A DNA stretch of 64,000 bases. It comes from Anomaloglossus baeobatrachus (lineage: Eukaryota; Chordata; Amphibia; Anura; Aromobatidae). The notes under the pieces were generated by a model. It was not told the DNA's origin, searched no databases, and saw only the letters and a list, made by a program, of their open reading frames with translations. The DNA lies in contig NC_134354.1 of assembly GCF_048569485.1 (NCBI RefSeq), forward strand, positions 440,303,279-440,367,278, in the 5' to 3' direction. Of the stretch, positions 55,166 to 64,000 are shown piece after piece. The first letter of the stretch is position 1. The number at the start of each line of letters is the position of its first letter. Position numbers and translations under genes: made by a program.

Positions 55166-55908
55166 AGCGGAATACTTACCATTAGAGCTGCAGCGGCGGA
55201 GACATCAGAGGCGGCGTGGTACCAAAAGTACCAGCCACTCCACGCTGCAGCCATGTTAGGGGAGGGCTCGCAGGCCAGCACAGGCCTGGGGAGGGCGGCC
55301 ACCGGCAGATCAGACCGCCCCACTGCACACTGATTGGAGCGATTGCGCGTCATAGCACGATCGCTCCAATCAGTGCTGCAGGGGCTGGGGGCGGCATGTT
55401 TGAGGTCCACCTATGATATGCTGCTGCAGCTGCGGCATCTCATAGCTGGATCTCACAGGATCGCACTAATTCGGGCATTATTTTTGCCGAAATTAGTGCG
55501 ATCGATGTGGTTGGCGGTTCAGATTTGAACAGCCAATCACATCGATCGTCGATAGGGGGTGGCGATGCCACCCCCCCTGGGGTCAAGCAAAGGTCCCCTG
55601 CTGTAAGAAACAGCAGGGGACATCATTTGAAAGCCGTTGCTATGGCCACGGCAATCAAATGAAGTTTAGGCCGTAAAATTACGTCCCTGGTCGTTAAGTC
55701 ACGTTAAAATAGGACGTAATTTTACGGCCCGCGGTCGTGAAGGGGTTAAAAGTGACCTTTGAGTCCAGGGCCAGGAAAGTCAAGTTAATTACATTGAGCT
55801 TACATAGCAAAAACCTGCTGACAGATTCCCTATAAACATGATCTGTGAACATTTTTACCTGTATGGGAGCTTTTAACAGCAAAGTGTTTTGTGGCACAAC
55901 CCCTTTAA

Positions 55909-56326
55909 GAATTCTTTTCCACTTGTGAGAGCATCGGAAGCGATATGCTAATGACCCTTTGCTGTGTGCTTCAGCCAAGAGTCATATGACTGTGATGCGA
56001 TCTTGCGATTATATCAGTCTCTGAGAAGATGGAAGGAGCACTTTCTCCTCATCTCCTCCACTGTCTCTCTGCGTATATATCGCACTGTAGTCGCATAACA
56101 TACGAGTGCACTGCAATGTTTCACACGCTCCCATAGGCTTCTATGGGGTGCATGAGCCGAGACTCGCTGCCAAACGCAGCATGCTATGATTGCACCGAAA
56201 GCACGATTCATGACGAAGAAAAGTAAGCAAGAGGGAACTGCCTCATTGATTAACACTGGTGCGGGTGCAATCCGATGTTTTATCAGATCGCACTCGCACA
56301 AGAAAATTACAAGTGGAAAACAACCC
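55909..56326. mobile_element. Harbinger-like MITE, TTTTCCACTTGT termini
   Basis: Left end GAATTCTTTTCCACTTGT and the complement of the right end, GGGTTGTTTTCCACTTGT, are inverted repeats. TAA flanks are at 55906-55908 and 56327-56329. The interior has CGATTTT/ATCGCACT-type motifs reminiscent of the MITE at 6721-7204. No coding capacity. Confidence 0.55.
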
Positions 56327-56416
56327 TAAGGCACATTTACTGCTTTCTATGGAAATCTATGATCTGACTTCCTTAATATTGTCTCCCCCATATTCCAACC
56401 TTAGTCAGAAATCTAA

Positions 56417-57194
<778 letters not shown>

Positions 57195-57197
57195 TAA

Positions 57198-57593
57198 GGC
57201 TATGTGCCCACGGGAGATTAAATCTGCGGATTTATCTGCGGAAAATCCAGATTTTCCAGATAAATCCGCAGGTTTCAGCATGTACAGAAACTCCCCATGT
57301 TATCCTATGGGACATGGGGAGTGCTGTGTCCATGCTGCGGATACGTGCGGCCGCGGAATATGCTGCGGATGTCCTGCAGCCGCACTTAATTGCATGTCAA
57401 TTCTTTCTACAGAATTACCTACGGAAATCCCGGTCCTCCACTATGGAGATAGAGGCCAGGACTTCCGCAGGTAATCCACATGAATGTTCGCAGGTTTACC
57501 GCAGCTATTTAGCTGTAATCTAGCAGCTAAAAATAGCTACATATTCCGGGGAGCAGCTGTGGGAAGCCTGCAAGCTCCCGTGGGCGCATAGCT
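57198..57593. mobile_element. MITE, GGCTATGTGCCCACG termini, Harbinger-like
   Basis: Left end GGCTATGTGCCCACGGGAG and right end CTCCCGTGGGCGCATAGCT are inverted repeats flanked by TAA (57195-57197 and 57594-57596). The interior is rich in CTGCGGA and TCCGCAG motifs. No coding capacity. Confidence 0.6.
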
Positions 57594-57596
57594 TAA

Positions 57597-58012
57597 CAGA
57601 GTGCCTGGCCTTGTAATGGTGTTGCTGGAGTGGTCTTTGAAACTTGCATATACATATAGTTTTGGTTGTGAAATCTTGCTGACAAATCCCCTTTAAAAAA
57701 AAAAACAAAAAAAAAACAACCTCCAGCCTTAACACCTGATTTCTCCCCCACCCAAAGATCGCTTTGTTGGGGAGTACCTATGTGAGTATTGAATTTTAAC
57801 CAGAGAGAAATAAGGTGTATGAGAATCCAAAAAAAAGTAATACTTCTAAGCCCTGTTAAAAGTACAACAATCTTTATTGCGTACATTAAGAGGGAATGTT
57901 TATTACAAAGTACAGAGAGGTCCAAAAACATATATGTATCCAGGTGGGTGAAAACAGATTAAAAATGCCTAGTACGCATCTCTGTGATATCCTCAAAAAT
58001 ATATAAAGGATA
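57597..58012 (+). other. rbbp7 intron 4, unique stretch
   Basis: AT-rich with an A/AAC run near 57697-57718. Nothing recognisable. Confidence 0.4.
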
Positions 58013-58229
58013 GGCTGGTTTTACATCAGCGTTTTCCTGCCGCACTCCAAGATCCGGCACAAGTACAATACAGTTCACTGGCAAGCTCCAGGCACATGCG
58101 GTTATGAGACCAGAGCATGTGACAGCATGTGACCGGGGCTTGCCGCACTGTCTGTGAACTGTATTGTACTGTACTGCCCTTATGCCAGATCTTGGAGTGC
58201 GGCAGGAAAACGCTGATCTGAAACCAGCC
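58013..58229. mobile_element. Small palindromic MITE
   Basis: GGCTGGTTTTACATCAGCG on the left and CGCTGATCTGAAACCAGCC on the right, with pairing continuing through TTTTCCTGCCGCACTCCAAG. ATA flanks both ends (58010-58012 and 58230-58232). Arms are about 50 bp. The superfamily is uncertain. Confidence 0.6.
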
Positions 58230-58444
58230 ATACTGCCTTAGTTCAAGTGAACCAATGCAGAATATATCAGTGCGCTGCATAATAACTATTAAAAGGTGTC
58301 CAGAAAAACTTAATACACTACCATCAATCACCACAAGATGGCATCAAACACTGAAAGATGTCCATAGCGAGCAGCAATGCATAACCATACACCGTGTACA
58401 GATGGAGTGACTCATTACATGTCTAACTGAAATCACTGACAGTA

Positions 58445-59598
<1,154 letters not shown>

Positions 59599-59600
59599 TA

Positions 59601-60712
59601 GTTAAAATTACCGGAAATTACCCATCCTGAGGGAGCAGTGAAACCGGGAGGTGTGTATGTGCCCTGACGTTGTGCCTCAATGATGTGTGGTGTTGGCTTT
59701 TTTTTTTTTTTTTATAGGTGGGACCGTAGATTAGAGATTGACCGCTGCATGTGAGCGGTGATCAGATTAGGGGTCACGTGTATTGAATGTAGTGAAATAC
59801 TCACCAGTCGGTGTTTCCATCTCTGTTCAAGAAGGCAACCAGCATTTTCTAAACCTGTATGTTCTGGAAGTCTGTGGGACTCAGCACGCTGCTACAGAGC
59901 CCCATACTAAATTCCCATAGACTTGCATTGACAAGATTTTAAAGTAACCTGCTTCACACAGCAACACTGATTTTGCAGGAAACAACTGCAGTCATATGGT
60001 GCAAGGGTAGGGCTGCAAACGGGTGAAGATGGCAAATATAACTGAATGTGTGACTACATGCATTACACTTGCATACATGATCCCTAATAGAGGGATGAAA
60101 AAAAAATATGGCTTGAGTGGTACTTTACCTGCTTTTCGACCTAAGGCGTACCTATACGTCCTAAGTCGCCTCACTCCTTTTAATCTGGGCTCGCACGGCA
60201 AGCCCAGATTTATTCCTCACACGCCTAATGATCTGATCAGCACACATGCAGCTAACAGGCGCAGGTGAATCTCTGAGCAATCCGCTCCTGTTAACCCCTT
60301 TGATTGCGCTGTCAGAGTTTGACAGCGCAATCTAACATGCTCTGGCAGGAATAGCGCAGTTTTACGCCACCACTGGGGCCTCTGGTGACACAATCATGGG
60401 TCACCATGACCGTTTAGGGTTAGATGACCCCTGTCTCTGTCATGAACAGAGCACCGTCATTCACAGGAGAACAGCAGTTCTACTGAAGCATCGCATTCAA
60501 CAGTAGAAGCGTTTCGGGTAGTACAGGCATAAAGTCCCCTAAGGGGACTAATCAAATCAAGAGTAAAAAATGTTTTCACCACCAAAAGTAAAACTATACA
60601 TGTTTGGTATCCATGAACCCTGTTCTGACCTGAGTAATCATACTACCAGGTCAGTGTTGCCATATAGTAAACACAGTAAATAAAAAAAAATAAATTGTGC
60701 CATTGCACTTTT
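59601..60712 (+). other. rbbp7 intron 4, partly old repeat
   Basis: Up to about 60090 it looks unique apart from a T run near 59699-59715. From about 60095 phrases such as CCTAAGGCGTACCTATACGT and GATTGCGCTGTCAGAGTTTGACAGCGCAATC (a ~12-bp-arm dyad at 60303-60333) look like one half of a TTAA-type frog DNA transposon, but neither end could be fixed. No gene. Confidence 0.4.
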
Positions 60713-63700
60713 CTTTGTCGCTCCTAATTGGGAGACCCAGACAATTGGGTGTATAGCTACTGCCTCCGGAGGCCACACAAAGCATTACACTAAAAAGTGT
60801 AAGGCCCCTCCCCTTCTGGCTATACACCCCCCGTGGGATCACGGGCTGCTCAGTTTTCAAGCTTTGTGCGAAGGAGGCACACATCCATGCAATAGCTCCA
60901 CTGTTTAGTCAGCAGTAGCTGCTGACTATGTCGGATGGAAGAAAAGTGGGCCCATATAGGGCCCCCAGCATGCTCCCTTCTCACCCCACTTGCGGTTTGT
61001 AAGGTTGAGGTACCTATTGCTGGTACGGAGGCTGGAGCCCACATGCTGTTTTCCTTCCCCATCCCCCCTCAGGGCTCTGGGTGAAGTGGGATCTTACCGG
61101 TCTCCAGGCACTGAGACCGGGCTCCATCCACAGACCCAGAGAACCTGCTGGATTTGGAGCTGGGTATCCTCAGGGACAGGGCCCTGCGACATTAAGGTAC
61201 TCTGTGTCCCCGTACACATCGCGCACACACGCACCAGCATTGCTGGGAGTGTTAGTGCGCCGGGGACAACAGCGCGGAGCGCTTGTGCTATTATTCACTG
61301 CAGCTTTGCTGAGTGAATTTATGTATTGGGAACTGCCGCGCCGGCCGCTGCTGGGTGTTTTACACTGTGGCGCGGCTGGGCCTTGTGGTGCGCCGGGGAC
61401 TTCCGCGCCGGCCGTGCACATAGGACGGCCGCGCTTATTACTCGAGTCCCCGGCTTTGCGGCCTAGTTTTCCTTTCGTTCCCGCCCCCAGCCCTGCCAGT
61501 CAGGGAAGGGGCGGGACGCTGTACAGGAAGTCAGCGCAGGGAGCTGGAGTCTGCTTTGCATTCTCCAGCCCCCTTCACTAGACTCAGTGGGACGCCGGGT
61601 TCCCGCTCTTGTCTCGGGCACGCCCTCGGCCCGCCCCTCTTCTCTGGACGCCGGCAGCCATTCCGGCACGCAGAGCGGGAAAACGGAGACAAGCGCTGAG
61701 CTAGCAGTCACAGGAGGCGCCACACACCTGCTTTTGTGCGGGCGGTAAGCGGCAGCTGCAGTGCTGACCCACTAATGCCGAAGTCTCCTGCTGTAAAGTC
61801 GCTATTCAGGATGCAGGCCTAGAAACAGCAGCTAAAAAGCAGCGGTGCTAAAGCACAGACTTTCTATGCGGCTTGTCTTGCATGTGCTGAAGTGTCATGT
61901 GTCCTTTGGGCTTGTATGCTATACATGGCACTGTAATGGCTATTCTTGGCTGTCTACCCGCCTAGATGGCTAGCCAGCGGCAGCAAACAGCAAGGGTGCT
62001 AAGACACAAGCTTTCAATGCTGCTTGAATTGCATGTGCTGCAGTGTTTATTTTCATGTTTGTATGCTATACATTCACTGTATGTCGCTTTTCTTGGCTAA
62101 TGCTCCTAGATGGCTAGACAACAACAGCAAAAAAGCAGGGGTGCTAAGGCACAGGCTTTCTATGCTGCTTGTACTGCACGTGATACGGTTCCAGGGCCCC
62201 CAGTATGTGCAATTGCTCAACCGGGGTCTCCGCTACAGGTAGCCGAAAGACCACCTGTGATTCCTGTCCATGGACAGGGATGGAGTTGCAGTTTCCGCTG
62301 CTATATTGTCTGTGATTATGACTAATAGCTTACAGACTTTGCAGTCCAGATAGACCTTGGCCAAGGTTGATTCAATGCCCCTGGTCACCCTGACTTGGAA
62401 TAAATCAGGGTTCCAGGGGGGTCCCATACATCCCAGGGTGCAGGCTCTGACACGGACGACAGTCCCAGACGGCCTAAGCGAGCTCCATGGAAACGGCCCT
62501 CGACTTCATCACTGGTCAGGGTCACCACAGGAGTACTCTCTGTATCAGGGGACAGACGTAGCTGTTCAGGACTCTGATCTTGACACCGCTCTCAATCCGG
62601 ATGCACCGGATGGTGACGCTATAGTGAATAATCTTATAGCGTCCATCAATGGAAAGTTGGGTATTTCCCTCTCAACTCCTCCAGTGGAGGAGTCAGCTTC
62701 ACAGCAGGATAAATCCCTCTTTCAGTATCTCAAGTGTATATTGAGTATTTTTCTGGTCACTCTGACTCCAGAGAAGCAGTCCAGAATCTCCACGCTTATC
62801 CCGATAACAGTTTCTCCAACAGTATTTAGGATACGCGGTGTCTCTTCCCCCCTAACGTGGTCAAGCGCTAGACCCAGTGTCCAAAGGTGGATCCCCCAAT
62901 CTCCAGGCTTGCGGCTAGATCTATAGTTGCAGTGGAAGATGGGACTTCACTTAAACATGCCATTGACAGACAGATAGACCTCTCGTTGCAATCTGTCTAT
63001 GAAGCTATCGGCGGATCGGTTGCTCCGGCATTCGCAGCCGTAGAGGCACTCCAAGCTATTTCAGCTAGTATTGCGCAGGGGGACGCTGTCACATGTACAT
63101 CTTGGCCGCAGTAGCGTCCTTAACCTCGCAATGTCGGCATTGCGACTCAAGCTGTTAATGCTGTCCTGGACGCTAAGAGCCGTACGTCAGTGGCGTCCGC
63201 CAACTCCGTGTTTTTACGCAGAGCCTAGTGGTTAAGGGGTTGGAGCAGATGCTGCTTCCAAAAAAGTGCTTAACCAGGTTGCCGTTATCTGGTGACAGAC
63301 TGTTTAGTGAGTGGTTGGATGTAATCATTCAACTGTACAAGGGTACGGATTCTTCCTTACCCCGGCCCACATCAAACAAAACCCAACAGGAGAATGGACA
63401 GTCGAGGTTTCGGTCCTTCCCAGGCTCGGGCAGGTCCCAGTGGTCCTCGTCCAAAAGGACGCAAAAGGCTCAGAGGGGCGCAGATTCCTGGCGGGCTCCA
63501 TCACGCCCGGGGAAAGCAGCAGGAGGAACCGCTACCACGGCGTTTTCCTCATGACTTTCAGCCCTCTCACTCCGCGTCCCCGATCGGTCGCAGACTCCCC
63601 CGCTTTAGCGACACTTACCTGCCACAGGTCAAAGGCCGGTGGATGAGAGACAGTTTGTCCCAAAACTTCCTCACCGGCCGAGCCGAGGCTCTTCTGAAGG

Positions 63701-64000
63701 CAGAAAGAGTAGTAATCCCTGTTCCTCCTCAGGAACAAGATACGCTTTTTACTCCGATCTGGTCGTAGTGCCAACATAAAACGGCTCACCTAGCACGTGA
63801 AAACCAGGCGGTTCCGGATGGAATCCCTCCGCTCCGTCATTGCCTCAATGTCTCAAAGAGATTTCCTAGCATCAATAGACATCAGGATGCTTATCTCAAC
63901 GTGCCGATTGCTCCAGGACACCGGCGTTTGCTACCATTCGTTATTGAAGACGAGCATCTTCAGTTCGTAGCCCTACCCTTCGGTCTGGCGACAGCCCCAC
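60713..64000 (+). mobile_element. DIRS-type retrotransposon, copy 6, runs off the window
   Basis: Left terminus CTTTGTCGCTCCTAATTGGG with the left inverted repeat about 60713-60875. A leader similar to the other copies follows, then a multiplied gag-start region (61790-62180), gag remnants (about 62190-63555) and the beginning of RT (from about 63570; PFGLATAP-type sequence at the window end). Gag and RT appear broken at many places. Same sense as rbbp7. Like copy 5 it combines fairly fresh terminal sequence with decayed coding DNA. The 3' half, including recombinase and ICR, is outside the window. Confidence 0.85.
61790..62180 (+). repeat. Tandem gag-start repeats in DIRS copy 6, about three units
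   Basis: Three diverged units of about 145-155 bp with GGTGCTAAAGCACAGACTTT-, CTATACATGGCACTGTA- and CTAGATGGCTAG-type motifs. They correspond to the four units of copy 5. Confidence 0.7.

Larger units (their letters stand above)
52527..55745. mobile_element. piggyBac-like non-autonomous transposon, 3.2 kb
   Basis: Flanked by TTAA at 52523-52526 and 55746-55749. The left end CCCCTTCACCCCCGGCC and the complement of the right end, CCCCTTCACGACCGCGGGCC, are inverted repeats. TTAA plus a CCC-type terminus is the piggyBac pattern; Kolobok cannot be excluded. The left part (52527-53720) is AT-rich with phrases such as AAGTGACCCCATTCTAAAAA and CTCCTGAGTACGC, which recur (near 53232 and 53631). The middle is a 114-bp satellite and the right part is G-rich minisatellite. 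No transposase frame was recognised. Confidence 0.65.

Noticed and set aside
60023-60268. Possible small gene in intron 4
   Set aside because: The frame overlaps a dyad-containing old repeat and has no recognisable domain or conserved neighbour.

Overview
The window looks like nuclear DNA from an amphibian, most likely a frog or toad with a large repeat-rich genome. It holds the 5' part of one host gene on the + strand: rbbp7, encoding the WD40 histone-binding protein RBBP7/p46. Four coding exons can be placed with consensus splice sites (3518-3533, 10987-11131, 37486-37628, 56472-56645). They encode about the first 159 residues; the other exons lie beyond position 64000. The rest is flanking or intronic DNA, and most of it is mobile elements. 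No other host gene, rRNA, functional tRNA or CRISPR array is visible.

Layout: 1-3240 is 5' flank with a TTAA-flanked DNA transposon and a tRNA-derived SINE. 3180-3533 is the probable promoter, 5' UTR and exon 1. Intron 1 (3534-10986) is packed with small non-autonomous DNA transposons: TTAA-flanked Kolobok/T2-like elements, TWA-flanked Harbinger-like MITEs, and a Tc1-like transposase remnant split by a MITE that carries a large minisatellite. Intron 2 (11132-37485) holds three DIRS-type tyrosine-recombinase retrotransposons. The middle one is split by a Gmr1-like Ty3/gypsy element with a complex LTR cluster. A Tigger-like MITE also lies here. Intron 3 (37629-56471) holds a Kolobok-like foldback, two abutting Harbinger-like MITEs, two more DIRS copies and a 3.2-kb piggyBac-like element with internal satellites. 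The visible part of intron 4 (56646-64000) holds more MITEs and the start of a sixth DIRS copy.

All six DIRS copies lie in the same sense as rbbp7 and show family hallmarks: inverted terminal repeats, an internal complementary region (ICR) near the 3' end, and gag, RT/RNase H/methyltransferase-like and tyrosine recombinase regions with overlapping frames. The most notable observations are three. First, the Gmr1-like insertion has both outer ends formed by the same (start) end of its LTR and is flanked by a 5-bp target duplication, which suggests a snap-back cDNA. Second, a motif repeated in inverted orientation in each DIRS 3' end reads as a 3' splice site in one orientation and a 5' splice site in the other, giving a potential exon cassette. 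Third, some DIRS copies have a tandemly multiplied gag-start segment. Family assignments rest on termini, target duplications and recognised protein motifs read by eye; no database search was run.
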